Below are positions 35,901 to 47,500 of a stretch of 64,000 nt of DNA, in pieces; position 1 is the stretch's first letter; the number at the start of each line of letters is the position of its first letter. The stretch comes from Hsuehochloa calcarea (taxonomy: Eukaryota; Streptophyta; Magnoliopsida; Poales; Poaceae): assembly GCA_036346395.1 (NCBI GenBank), contig CM070615.1, positions 10,359,534 through 10,423,533 of the forward strand. The letters are read 5' to 3'. Below the pieces are notes generated by a model, which worked only from the letters and a program-made list of their open reading frames with translations, was not told the DNA's origin and ran no database searches. Position numbers and translations under genes: made by a program.

Positions 35901-38900
35901 TGTATCTTGCCACAGTGGGGAATATAGATAAACTTACAAGTTTTGATGAGGTTCGGAGAGCTGTAGCAAGCATCGAGTTATTATGCACTAAAGCTTTTAT
36001 TTTCTTGAAGCTAGCAATAACTGATATTGGCACTGCATTGAGTAAGAACACATGTTACCCACTACCAACATGGCTTGATACGAAATTTTGCTGGCTGTCC
36101 ACAATAGTTGCAAGATTATAAACAACAAATTCTTATTTCTTGAACCAAACCCCCAAAAAAAAATCGCTTATAACCAGTGTTCCCCTTGGCGCTAGGCGTT
36201 AGTCAGGCGGCCGACCAACGCCTAGTGCCTAGGCGCCCGACTCAGGAGAACGCTTGGGGGAGTAGAGCAAGAGGCGGGGGGCAGCAACGCGCAGAGGCGA
36301 GGGAGGAGGCCAACTCAAGCGGAGGAGAGGGGGGAGCGATGGGGGAGGAGGCGAGGGGAAAGGAGGCAGCGGCGAGTGGGAGGAGGTGGCGAGGGGGGAA
36401 GGAGGTGGTTGCGCCATCTCGGGCTCTCGGCCGTCCAATCGAAATTACTCTAGCGTAATCTGACTATTCGATCGAGACCCCACCCCTCCATATTGTGACA
36501 CGTGTCCCCCCAAAACCCTACAAGACAACCTCCTCCCGAGTCCCAACCCTTCCCACACACGCCACCTTCTTCCTCCTCGCCGCCGCCGCCTTCTTCCTCT
36601 TGACCACCCCGCACTCCCTCCGCGCCTTGCTCCCCGCCTTCGCCTGAGTCAGCCTCCCTCCTCATCTCCGCACCGCACCCCCTCCGCGCCTCACTCCCCC
36701 CTCGCCTCTGTGCCTCACTTCCACCACCGGAAGTGGAGGTTTAATCAAACGACGGAGAGGCCAAATCGAGCGGCGGGAAAGTCGATTCGGCGTCGGCGGG
36801 TGGTAGATTCGGCGCTGGTGAGTCGGTCCACCCCCTCCTCTCTTTCTATTCCGCCGCCTTGGACCGCTTCCCCCGCCTCATCACGCCTTGCACAGCCTCG
36901 CCTTGCCCGCTTGGGTCCGCCTTGCACCGACGTTGACCGCCTAGGCGAGCCAAGCACCTAGGGGCCCAATTGAGGCCGAGTCACGGCGGTTGCCCTACGC
37001 CCAGCGCATAGGCGGCCGCCTAGGGGAACACTGCTTATAACAATATTTAGGAAACTATTTAAACAAATTAAAAAACACCATTCTTATTCAGTTGGTATTG
37101 CCCTGCGCCCAGCGCATAGGCGGCCGCCTAGGGGAACACTGCTTATAACAATATTTAGGAAACTATTTAAACAAATTAAAAAACACCATTCTTATTCAGT
37201 TGGTATCAAGCATACATGTAGATGGAAAAAACATGAGCACCTCTGTTTTTCCTCTTTCTTTTGGAATTATACAAGATAATTTTGTTTTACTGGTAAAACA
37301 AACATGAGCACCTCGAATACCCCGATACTTCTGAAATTTTTCATTCCCGTACACGATACAGCGATACGCTAGGAGTCCTCCTACCGCCCCTCAACCCTCT
37401 GCTGCCACCGCCCCTCCTCCCGCCGCCGCTCCACCCTCTGCGCCGCCCGTTCTGCCTACGCCACCCCTCCTACCTGCGCTGTCCCTCCTCCCTACACCGC
37501 CACTCCCCCGTCTGCCGCCCCTTCTCCCTGCACCGCCCCTCCCACCGCCGCTCCTCTTACTCTCTGCAGCTGCCGTCGCCCGACACCCCTCCTCCTTCCT
37601 CGCCTGACATAAGGTAACCACCAGGAGGCAGGAGCTCCTCCTTCCCGACACCCCTCCTCCTTCCCAAGGCCGCTGAAGCCCTCTGCCATTGCCGCTACTC
37701 ACCCGACGCCTTCATTGAGCAAAGCATTCCTCTCGATCCTCACTCGCCCGATGCCTTGACCGAGCAAACCTGTTATTTTATTTCTTAGTGGTAATGTTGT
37801 GTTGAAGGTTATTGTGTAGTGTGTACTCATCAAGCATTCATTCAAGGATATGAGGTCACGTAACATTTTGACATTTTGTTGGGTAAGTCATTCTTTCTTA
37901 ATTCAGAATTTCTCATATAGCCTGCAACTGCAAATCTGTAATTTAATGATTAATAACAATATTGTCTACATGACTTATTTGCATGGACTGAGGAGTAATT
38001 GAGGAGCTCAACTAGCCCAAAAAATGGCTACTGGTAAGGAATACATTGTTTTCATCAAGGTAATCTCATTGTCTCCATCTCTTGTAGCTTCTACACATTT
38101 TTCTAATTTTTAAATACATATATACTCGTTGTATCGATGTATCCTTGTTTTTAGGAAATTGCGTATTGCCGTATCCGTATTGCTGTACCGGTATCGCGTT
38201 GTAACGTCATAAACCTTGCAAGAAAATGCCTACCCCCAACTATTTTAATTAGTTTTGAAGAAACACACTACTCGTCTACTCACATAAACATCAATAGATA
38301 CATCTAGATTCGAATCTGAAGTTAACAGAAAAGTTAGATTTAAATATAAATATAGAACTCACCATATCCCTCAGGATCCTTGGTAATAAATCTCATCAAA
38401 TGTTCTGTGGTAGCCAGGTTTATATCACTGAAATAATACTCCACCTACAAAATTGCAATCAATGATAAGCAGGTTAAAACAGGTAAAAGCAAAAGAAAAA
38501 GGGAACCAAAACAAGTAGAGAACAATATCTTTGCTCTTTGCCCTAGTCTTCTCTACCACTACAAAAGTACAAATAACAGGACCATTGTTGTTACTAGGAC
38601 TTAACAATTCTGTTTGAAATTCCGGTGCATCCCAAAAAGCTCTGTCTGATGTACCATTTGTTAACTGACTATATAAACAATAATAATAATATATTACTGT
38701 GCATGGAAAATATCTTCAATAACTACCTTAACGCACATAACAGCAAAGAATTGCACTGCGTCGCAATTCCAAACAGAGACTTACTTTCCTAGATACAAAA
38801 TTACACATACCAACAAGTAGCCCACCTATCTAACTGATAAGCAGGTAAAGGGTCCTCACACTAAAACGGACCTATGAAGAACAAAATCAAACTTGAACAC

Positions 38901-40530
38901 AAAACCTTAAATAAAAGAAATATTTTAGGACTTGAGACAAAAATAGGAAACTAATTGATGCAGTTGCTTCCATCAAACTCTAAAATCTGTAATCACGCAG
39001 CACAAGTACAAAATCATTGCCCAAGGCAAGTATATCCATGTCATTATTAGCTTTTAGAAGCAAGAAAGGTAGGATAGTGTGATTTTCACGATAAGTACTC
39101 CAAGAGCAATACTGTTTATGTGCACAAAAGAAAATACAAGTTAAGCATGCACAATACTTAGCACAAAGTGATATACACTAAAAGTTTAAAATTAAACATA
39201 CTAATTTACGTTTAGCATATTCTTGCTAAAACAAACAACCCAATTGTAGTCTGAGAAATTCAAATGTACAAATGGGCTGAATAAAAAACATGGTGACAAA
39301 CAAGGGAGATAGTTCAAGTTGAAACAGTTAACTGAAATAGCACTAGAAGTGTTTGAAAGTCGACCAAGCAAGACACTGGAACAAACAAAGTAGGTGAATG
39401 CATCATAAAAAGATCGTGAGAAGGTAACAACATGACAAACTAAGAATAGTTCGGAAAAGGCAAACATCATGTGCCCTAAACATCCACAACATGGTGTCAA
39501 CTAATTAACAACATATAAGTACTACTGTCTTGATAGTGTGGCTGCATTTGGTTTAAGGTTGTTACCAAAGAAACTTTTTGGATAAAGAGGGAAGTGCATA
39601 CTTTGTTTCTTTTTTCCTACTCTCATATCTTGATTTTTTTTTTTGTGAAAAAATATTTGACAAGAAGAAAAATCAGAGATATTAAATCGATTTCCTGTAA
39701 AACAGATGCTAGGAAAAAAGACTTAATGCTTCCAGCATTAATACAAAGGATCATTACCTCAATTCTAACACACACTTACTACAACAAATAGCTGACCTGG
39801 AAAAGATTTCACACGCAAATTCACCAGAATGGAACATTTTGATATATTGAAAAGTTCCAAATTAAGTCACCCTCAAACAAAAATACCAGGCATGTATTCT
39901 TAACGCTAAGCTCAACAGGATACACAATCTCACACCATTTAATCACCTGGGATGACCAGCAGTGAGCCATCTCCAACACTACGGTAGTACCGTACCATGG
40001 TTTTCGAACGACATCTCATTGCTTCACACGGATAACAAAGAACTATTGACCAACTAAATCCACAACAATTCCCTTATGCCAACAATACTAATGTTCATGT
40101 TTGATCTAATTGCTTCTACCGGAAAAGCAACACCCACCTGCTTAGTGATCTTGTGCACCACCTCGTCGGCGAGCCCGTCCACCGCCGGATCCGCCGCCGC
40201 CGGCACCGTGCGCTCCACCTCCGGCTCCGGCTCCTCGGCGGCAAAGCCACCGCCTCCGCCCCTCACCGGCGCGTAGAACTCGAACGGCGGGGGCGGGGGC
40301 GGCGCCGCGAAGAAGGCCGCGCGCGGCGGGGGATGCGCGGCGAACACGCGGATCACCGACGGCGGAGGCGGAGGCGGCGCCGCCATCGCTGAGACCCGCG
40401 GCACGAACTCCGGCGCCTGCGCGTTGAGGCGGCTGGCCGAACCGCTCCTCTGCAAGCCCCCTGGCCGCTCCGCCGCCTCCGCGGCAAACCACCCTGGGGC
40501 GATCTGGTTGGCCACCTCCTGCTGCGGCAT
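20927..40530 (-). CDS. LARP6: La-related protein 6 (LARP6 type b/c), 10 coding exons, 472 aa
   Basis: Coding exons: 40530-40138, 38444-38363, 36032-35938, 35760-35689, 35601-35522, 35433-35337, 22861-22814, 22729-22661, 21718-21575, 21265-20927. All junctions are GT-AG and the frame is continuous. Domains: a PAM2 motif at residues 33-45 (SRLNAQAPEFVPR) for binding poly(A)-binding protein; a Pro-rich linker; a La motif from about 119 to 205 (VEYYFSDINLATTEHLMRF, VPISVIASFKKIKAL); an RRM-like domain from about 215 to 313 (RIVVVENLPGD, LHAFVEYETLEDAERA); an RG-rich and His/Asn-rich tail; and the LARP6-typical C-terminal motif (GPRMPDGTRGFTLGRGKP). It should be a cytoplasmic RNA-binding regulator of mRNA translation or stability. 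An upstream in-frame ATG at 40587 exists, but the 40530 start is closer to the family. Intron 6 is 12.5 kb because an 11-kb Copia element sits in it. Confidence 0.93.
22140..22600. repeat. Unclassified insertion in LARP6 intron 8
   Basis: A GC-rich block (22165-22300) and a block at 22480-22585 interrupt the AT-rich intron between exons 8 and 9. The second block holds an inverted pair, TAGGTTACCGCTGG and CCAGCGGTAAACCTGG, and several GGxCGGACCGG-like words. No target duplication was recognised. Confidence 0.3.
23073..23290. mobile_element. MITE-like element in LARP6 intron 6
   Basis: The left end GGTGGGTATTTGGTTGGAA pairs with the right end TTCCAAACCAAACACCAC. TTT flanks both sides (23070-23072 and 23291-23293), possibly a 3-bp duplication. 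The interior is AT-rich with no frame. The family looks Tourist-like. Confidence 0.55.
23639..25577 (+). repeat. 5' LTR of the 11-kb Copia element
   Basis: It is 1939 bp, starts TGTGGATATC and ends TCCAACA. It contains two clusters of palindromic GGTCGGACCG-like words (about 23765-24070 and 25305-25375) and a TATA box at 24733. It pairs with 32745-34694, with differences concentrated in short CAG, CTG and CG-containing words. Confidence 0.93.
24733..24742 (+). promoter_or_regulatory. TATA box of the Copia 5' LTR
   Basis: CTATAAATAG lies 50-100 bases upstream of a CCCTAG-rich presumed R/U5 part of the LTR. The same box is found in the 3' LTR at 33829-33838. It would drive plus-strand transcription, antisense to LARP6. 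Confidence 0.6.
25580..25590 (+). other. Primer-binding site of the 11-kb Copia element
   Basis: TGGTATCGAGC lies two bases after the 5' LTR end. The canonical plant initiator-tRNA-Met site is TGGTATCAGAGC, as seen intact in the other Copia element of this window (48689-48700, minus strand). Here CAG reads CG. Confidence 0.8.
25633..31000 (+). pseudogene. Copia gag-pol of the 11-kb element, frame broken many times
   Basis: Recognisable in order: gag start (MDKYSTKPHVF) at 25633; a CX2CX4HX4C zinc knuckle at 26420-26461; a protease region near 27900 (NTWLVDS); the integrase core at 28657-28875 (IRSDNGTEF, SSPHVPQQNGVVERKNRT) and its continuation to 29090; reverse transcriptase pieces from about 29650 (FSRVEGLDFDETF) through ALYGLKQ near 29920 and IYVDDIIFGG near 30057; and RNase H to the stop at 30998-31000 (ADILTKPLDPTRFATL). 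Single-base gaps change frame every 50-200 bases, although the bordering LTRs look young. Confidence 0.85.
31001..32744 (+). other. Long untranslated region between Copia pol and 3' LTR
   Basis: About 1.7 kb with no open frame over 80 codons. SIRE-type elements often carry an extra, envelope-like region here; I see no coding trace of one. It holds two short direct repeats: ACTGCTTGTC-n-AATGACATGAAC (about 31578 and 31638) and GTTTGTGGATGGCTCCTAGT (about 31698 and 31770). Confidence 0.55.
32745..34694 (+). repeat. 3' LTR of the 11-kb Copia element
   Basis: It is 1950 bp, 11 bases longer than its 5' partner owing to several small indels. It has the same ends and a TATA box (33829). It is preceded by the purine stretch AAGGGAGA and followed by the target duplication GTAAT. 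Confidence 0.93.
35042..35131. mobile_element. Tourist-like MITE in LARP6 intron 6
   Basis: GGGGGTGTTTGGATGAGGGG at the left pairs imperfectly with CCCCCTATCCAAAGAGGCCT at the right. TTA flanks both sides (35039-35041 and 35132-35134). A half-element of similar type (ending TCCAAACAGGCCC) abuts it on the left at about 34950-35038. Confidence 0.6.
36175..37033. mobile_element. hAT-superfamily element (859 bp) in LARP6 intron 2
   Basis: Ends CAGTGTTCCCCTTGGCG and, inverted, CAGTGTTCCCCTAGGCG. A perfect 8-bp duplication CTTATAAC flanks it (36167-36174 and 37034-37041). The interior is GC-rich with CGCCTAGGCG-type words near both ends and no transposase. Open frames in it (36177-36458 and others) are low-complexity and not genes. 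Confidence 0.88.
36991..37206. repeat. 108-bp tandem duplication across the hAT right end
   Basis: 36991-37098 and 37099-37206 are almost identical. Each copy holds the last 40 or so bases of the hAT element, the target-site copy and about 65 bases of intron. The duplication must postdate the insertion. Confidence 0.9.
37310..38215. other. Probable transposon-derived segment in LARP6 intron 2
   Basis: The left part carries GATAC words (CCCGATACTTC, ACGATACAGCGATACG). The right part carries inverted counterparts (GTATTGCCGTATCC, CCGGTATCGCG). Between them is a GC-rich 37380-37740 stretch with spurious long frames. It resembles a non-autonomous DNA transposon, but no target duplication was found. 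Confidence 0.35.
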
Positions 40531-41542
40531 TAGGGTTAGGGTTTGGGAGCAGGCGGCGGCGGTGGTGAGTAGCAGGATAGCAACCACTACTAGCTAGCTA
40601 GCTCGAAATAGCGCACCAATGGAAGCTTCCTCTAGCAGTAGAGCTCGGGTAGTGGCGGAGAAGGGAGTTCTCGAAGGTAGGGTTCTGGTGAGGTCGCGGT
40701 ATATATAGGCGCTGACCCTCGCTGGGTTCTTCCGGCGGAGAAGGGGCGGCGACTGGGGCGCGGGTTCGGGTACGCTCGGTGTACAGTGGGGGTAGGGTGG
40801 GAGCCGTCCGATCGGCATCGGGATTTGTGTTTTGGCGAGTTAGTGTTTAGGCGTGGTACAGGGAGTGCGCGCGGCCGTTCGAGGAGGGGTTTCAAGATGT
40901 GTCACTGCAGCGTGGGCTCTATGTTTATTTAGGGCTCTTTCATTCGTCCTCTCTGATTCATCTTCTCAAATGTGATATAAGTAGTTAAATTTATTTTTCT
41001 TTATGAGATGTAAGTTATTGAATCTCGTTCTCATATGCGTACGGTTCAGCATCTATAGTCTCCTCTCCACTCTCCCTGCACCCAACTTGCATTGTAATAC
41101 GCAAAGCCCAAAGATTCTATCGCCACAGAGTTCTGCAAATGATCACTTGCGTTGTAAATGGCCAGACAACGATTGACGATATATGATTTTTTTAATCCGT
41201 AGCAAAACACGGATATTGAACTAGCACAACTAAATACTGTTCACTCAAAGAACGTTACGGCTGATGATTCGGATCCCGACGAGAGATACCACCCATCCAT
41301 GTAAGCTGTAATCTGTAAAAAAAGAGAGAGAATTCCAAAATTATTCATCAACGATGAGAGATACCACCTATCCATGTATAAGCTGTAATCCGAAGAAAAA
41401 AAAAATGAGACAGAGCATTCCAAAATTCTCAATCAACGATATCCTTCTCCCAGCACATTACGCAACGGCCACCGTGTCGCCTCTTCACCTCCCCCCACTT
41501 CTTCCTCCTCTCGCCACCTCTCCCCTCCCCGCGTCGCATCGC
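40531..41542. promoter_or_regulatory. Divergent promoter region of LARP6 and OEP37
   Basis: About 1 kb separates the two start codons. On the LARP6 side a TATA-like TATATA (40700-40707, CTATATATACC on the minus strand) sits 170 bases before the ATG in GC-rich sequence. 40920-41350 is AT-richer. No TATA box is obvious on the OEP37 side. The two genes may share control, but nothing in the sequence proves it. Confidence 0.5.
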
Positions 41543-44500
41543 ATGGCGGCGCCCGTGCTCCTCTCCGCGCCTCCCCCTCCCATGGACGAAGACGGCGGCG
41601 GCGGTGGCGGCGTCCCCCACGCCACCCTGACCCCTGCCCCGCCCCCGCCGGAGCGCGGGCTCCTGCGGCGGCGGCCGGCCGTCCGGGTGACCTCGGAGTT
41701 TGACAGCGAGCGCCGGCTCTTCTCCCACCGCCTCTCCTGCCGCGTACTCGACGGCCTCGCCAAGCTCCGCCTCCGGCTCCACCACGGGGGCGCGGGAGGG
41801 GGGCCGCCTCCCGAGGTCGCGCTCCTGGCGCGCAACTTCTCCGTCGTCATCGACACCGCCTCCCGCGGCGCCGTGCTGCGGGGAGCCGCCGACCTCGCCG
41901 GATCGCTGCGCCTGCGCTCCGCGTACAACACCAAGGTGCGGCCTTTGATTAATTAGGCGCTTTTCTATTGAGTCTTGGTTGCGATGGTGATGTCAATTGT
42001 CAAGTGTGGTTGCTCAACTAACTGTCTGTGTTGCCTTTGTGCATACGGCAGCGCAGGAAAAAAAAACCTAGAATTTGTGTAATTTTAGGCACTCGACATT
42101 GGGAATGGAAATAGATAGAAATTTGTGTAACTTTAAGAGATACAAAATTGGAAATCGAAGTGGAAATGTATTTCACTTTGGACGGATGGAAGAATTAGTC
42201 AGGAATGACATAAATGGGGCAGGCCAATCGGGTGAAAATTAAAGTTCTTCCTTTAGAGGTATCTAGCTAGATAAAAGTAGACTCTTGAGTGGGACTTAAC
42301 CAGGGAACATTAAAAGGCGATAAAGGACTAGAAATTCTTGCGTTGGTTGGGGAGGAAGAATAAAAAGGACATCTCAGATCTGCTTTCTGGTGATGGTGTT
42401 ACGGGTTCAAGATTTGAAAAAAAAAAGAGAGCTGACATGTCTTGCACAAATTAATGAAGTACAAGATTGGGTTCAATTCTAATGCATATAGTTAAAACAT
42501 GTAATAAAGAAATATGCATTTATATGTTTCAGGATTGTCTCCTAAGTCCTAACTTTGTCAACGTATGACTGGATAAACTTAGTGGTTGAAAACTGTTTTC
42601 TTGATGGCTGCACATCATGTGGCATTGTGAGCATATGGATCATACGAGAACATCAATGCATTTGTTGGTGCAAGAGGATTACTTTGAGTTAGATTGGTTG
42701 AGCTTGTGCAAGTAAACAAGCACATACTACAACTGAAACTGGGTCAAATGGGGAGCTCTTGAGCTCAGTTGGTAAAATGAAAAAAAAACGTGGCTAGAAG
42801 CCTAGGAACGCTTGGACATGTGTTGCATTTTTTTGAATATTCATGTTCTGCGTAAAAAAATCTGTACTCATGAAAAGATACAGATCTATGGGTCATGGGA
42901 GAACATAAGCACGTAAGAATAAAGGTTTAAGAACATTAGCATGTTACCTCGAATGCTGGAGGAATGTTGATTAATGGATGGTTGAATTTCGTCCAGACTG
43001 GGGCCCATATTATGTGGGATAGTTTTGTGGGTCACTAAATAATAGGTGAACATGAGGTAACAGCACTACAAACTGTTGTCTTGTTACTTTATGCGAACAA
43101 AGCTGTGTTGATTATGTGGGCTTGAATGCGGAGCAGCTAAGCAATATTAAATGCCAGTAGTGTAGCAGAACCATGTCAGTGAAACATATTTTGATGGCAT
43201 GCATTCTGTCCTTACGGTAACCTTTGAATTTTGTGACATCCAATGATCTATTGTGATCCAAACTGCATATGTTGTAGAGCTATTTTCTGCTCGAAATGAT
43301 TGTTTTGTTAAGATCCCTCAATAGTTATGCATGACTGAAATTATGAAGTTGCTAGTAATGGTCATTGTTTATATGTATCAGTACTGTGTGATTTTCTGAG
43401 ATTGCCTTATGTTTCAGAGTTGCCAGAATGGAGACCAATCATATATTCATATCGGCTGTTCGACACACTGTTTGTCTATGTCTTGCAATTATGAATATGA
43501 CAAATCTAGTGTTTCTTGCATTCACTTGGATAGGTACATTCAATTGAAGTACCACAGTAGAAAGGTGTGTGTTCTGTACATAGAGAAGTTGTTCTAATCA
43601 CCTCCAAAATGTTTGTGCGTTCTGTACATAGAGAAGTTGTTCTAATCACCTCCAAAATGTTTCCTGTGATTTTTTTTTGAGAAGTTGTTTTATCAATTTG
43701 ATTTCTCATGTGTGAAAAAAAATTACGATATTTTTTTTAAAAAAATCATTTCACCATTTATTCCGTAGGATGACTACGTCTTCACTGTCACCACCTGTAC
43801 CGGATCGTAGCGCGTACGTGTGGAAGACCAGTGGTTTCGGCCCTGGCCGTTGCTTCCCAGGAGCCGTAGCGCCAATAGCTGAACGTGAGCAGTGCAATAC
43901 GATAATAAAACCAGTAGACGTTAGAAGAACTAGAAGACAAGGAGCAGAAGATTGGATTGTTTGAATATGTCCTCTTGCTATTCCAATGGGCCAAAGGCCA
44001 ATATATATACATGTACAAGGATGGAACAAATGCAAATAACACCCTATACAATATATATATCTAACACCCCTCCTCAAACTCATGGTGGATCAACAACACT
44101 GAGTTTGGAGAGGTAGAAGTTATGCTGAGCTCGAGTCTGTGCCTTAGTGAAGAAATCTGCTAACTGAAGTTCCGAAGGCACATACTGAAGAGCAATAACT
44201 TGGTCTTGCACCTGCGATCGCATGTATGAAGCATCCACTCCAATGTGCTTGGTAAGCTCATGTTTCACGGGGTCACGAGCAATGCTGATCGCACTAGTAC
44301 TATCTGATAGAAGCGAGTCGGTCTTTGAAACGAACGCCAAAATCGCAAGGAGCCACCGGCCGGTGATCTCGGTATCAGCAATGCTATGGCTCTCAACTCA
44401 CCTCGACTCGACGAAACTACTGCTTTGCTTCTTAGTCTTCCGGGCAATCAAGGAGGAACCAAGGAAAACACAATAGGCAGAAGAGACCGCGATCGAATGA

Positions 44501-47500
44501 TCGCTAGCCCAGTCGCATCGAGTACGTCTGTCAGAAGAATCTGGAACGAGAAAGAAAAGACGTCAGTGAGGGTTCCACGAAGATATCGAAGAACACGAAG
44601 AAGGTGATCAGAGTGGAGCCGAGTGGGAGCAGAGACAAACCGACTCGGGATGTGAATCGGTGAGAAATGTCGGTCGAGTAATCCCAAGGTAGACGAGGCT
44701 CCCGGCAATATGGCGATAGCGAGTGGGATCCTCAAGAGGCTCACCATCGATGAGGCGAAGGTGAACACCTAACTCCATAGGAGTATCCACTACGCTACCG
44801 ATCAAATGAGACAAGCACGAGTAAGGATATCTGAAGGTACTTCTCCGGGAGAGATAGTAGCCCTCGGCGTAGAAGTGATCTCAATCCCAAGGAAGTAACG
44901 AAGAGGCCCAAATCGGACATCAAGAATCGCCACCGAGACGCTCCTTCACAAAGGCAATGTATCGAGAGTCATCTCCAAGAATGATCATGTCATCCACATA
45001 GAGAAGGAGGAGCGTCAGGCCCGTGGAGAGGTGTGAACAAAGAGAGCAGTGGTCGTGAGCACCGGCGAGCCGCCACAGGCGGTGACAACAGAGGAGCGGA
45101 GTCAAACCAAGCACGCGGGCTTGTTTTAGCCCAAAGAGAGAACGACGAAGGCGACAAACTGACCATCGAGGGACGAGAATACCCGGGCGGTGCATGTAGA
45201 CCTCCTCACGCAACTCGCCATTGAGAAAGGCATTCTTAACATCCAACTGAGAGATGGGCCACTGGGCGACAGAGGCCACAGCAAGGAGAGTACGAACAGT
45301 GGTCATGTGAGCAACAGGGGCGAAAGTCTCATCGTAGTCGCGACCATGCTCCTGCTGAAAACCACGCGCTACAAGACGAGCCTTGTAGCGCTCAAGAGAA
45401 CCATCCGAGCGAGTCTTTATCTTGTACACCCATTTACACGTGATAGGAGTAACATGCGCAGGCAAGGGCACAAGATCCCAAGTGCTAGTGCGCTCCAAAG
45501 CAGCAATCTCCTCAGACATCGCAAGTCGCCACTCGGGGTGGCAAAGCACCTCACTGATGGTCGTAGGCTCGAAAAGAGCGTGACAACAAAGCCATAAGCG
45601 CAGCGGCTGATAGTGTGGCGATCACGAAGAGCATATCCGGGAGGAGAAGACGGAGTGGACCCGGAATGATGGAGAGGAAGGAGGAGGCCGAGGACGGCGA
45701 GAGTAGTGCAAGGGTAAAGATGGAGCCTTAACAAAAGAGCGAGAAGGAAAATCCGGTGGAGGCGGAATAGATGGACCGGAGGGTAGATGGAGGATGAGGC
45801 GAAACAGTGGTGGAAAGTCGAGAGTCGGAAAAATCGAAGGGAGATCAACTCGTGAAGGGAATCCGGCCGACGGTGGGAATGAGGGTAGTAAGGACGGGAC
45901 TCGTCAAAAGTGACATCCCGAAATCCTCATCCGACGAGCAACGTGGTCATAACAACGATAACCCTTATGCTCAAGATCGTAGCCAAGAAAAACACACTCA
46001 ATCGACCGATCGGCAGTGCGCTCACGAGTGGAAGAAGAGCGAAATGACCACGACCAAATCTGCGAAGATGATGTACTGAGGGCTCGACCAAAGAGACGCT
46101 CAACAGAGTAGAACCTCGAAGAGCGAGAAGGTCAGAGGTTGATCGAAAAGCGATGAGAGCGACCTCGGCCATGTGAGAACAGAGGAGGCAAGCATGAGGC
46201 GCGGCGGTCTCAAGCAAGTGACGATGTTTACGCCGAGACACCATTCGAGCGTGAGCACGGGACAAGAGTATCGAGGAAGAGTGCCACCGCCGGCGAGAAA
46301 ACGACGCAGCAAGAGAGAGATACTCACCAAAGCAGAGTCGGCCACGAAAAACACGAATGATCAATCAAACGAGTCGCGAACCATGGTGGCGAACATCGAT
46401 AAATAGAAAGAACTCGGCCGCGCTCGGACATGAAGTAGATCCAAGTATAACGAATAATCATCAATAAAGATCACATAATAGCGATGACCCTTTCAAACGA
46501 AGGAGCGGACCCCAAACATCGAGTGAACAAGATCAAAGGACAAGTAGAAATGGAATCACTAGTGGGATAGGGAGGCTGCAATGCTTGCCAAGCTTGCAAC
46601 CCATACAATGTAACGATGTGTCCCGAAAATGCACCCAAGAACACCACGACCAACTAAAGACGATAGACGCGAGCCACGAGATGACCGAGGCGATGGTGCC
46701 ACCGAGCAAAAGATGTAGTGGAGGACGCAGCAGAGAGAGAGGAGTGGTAGTGGCCGATGGTGGTGGAGTCGTGGAAGGAAGATGAAGCGGTCGAGCTCCC
46801 AAAGACGCTGCGAATCACGGCGCAGAGGCGATACCAAGCGAGTCCTGTGCGGCGGTCTGAACACAACAAGAGTCGACTCAAGAACAACACGATGGTTGTG
46901 ATCGGTGATCGACCACCAGACATAAGTTGCATAGTAAGGTGAGGAACATGAGAGATCGCAGGAACATGAATAGAAGAAGTGGAAAGGATGCCTCGGCACA
47001 TGCGGGAAGAGAGGTACCATCTGCAATCTGAGCAGTGGAAGAAAAATCGGTGGACCGCACAGAAATAAGGTGGGTAGAATCGGTGTCATGTGAAAAGAAG
47101 CACGAGTCCAAGATCCACAGAGACAAGGTACTGACGAGGAGGAGGCGGAGGCGAGGAAGATCTGAGAAGCAAGAGCGAGACGAGCGGTAACCCGAGGAGT
47201 CCGAGGATGAGCCGACACCGAGGCGCCAAGCGGTGAGAGAAGGCTGGCGTGTGGCGTCACCAGAGGAGCCACGGCGAGAGGGCCATCCACGAGGAGAGGA
47301 ACCTCCAGAGCCCTTCGGGGGCGTCCGCCCGACGACTCGGTCCTCCTCCGCTTGTAACAATCCCGATACACAGCGGCCGGCGGCGACAAGAGGTGCAGTG
47401 GAGACCGCAGAGAAACAGCAGCCCACCGGAGGAGCTGGAGAAGGGTCACGATCGGCTTGAAGAGGCGGCAAAGGAGCGAGATCTTTGAAGCGGACAAAAC

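Noticed and set aside
36177..36961. Small open frames rich in Glu, Gly and Arg or Pro and Ser
   Set aside because: They lie inside the non-autonomous hAT element at 36175-37033 and have no transposase motif.
40142..40492. Alternative minus-strand frame of 116 codons
   Set aside because: It is an out-of-frame reading of LARP6 exon 1, whose true frame has the PAM2 motif and joins the La motif in phase.
41429..41934. Minus-strand open frames of 118 and 149 codons
   Set aside because: They lie opposite OEP37 exon 1, which has family similarity and a proper donor; the minus frames are composition shadows.
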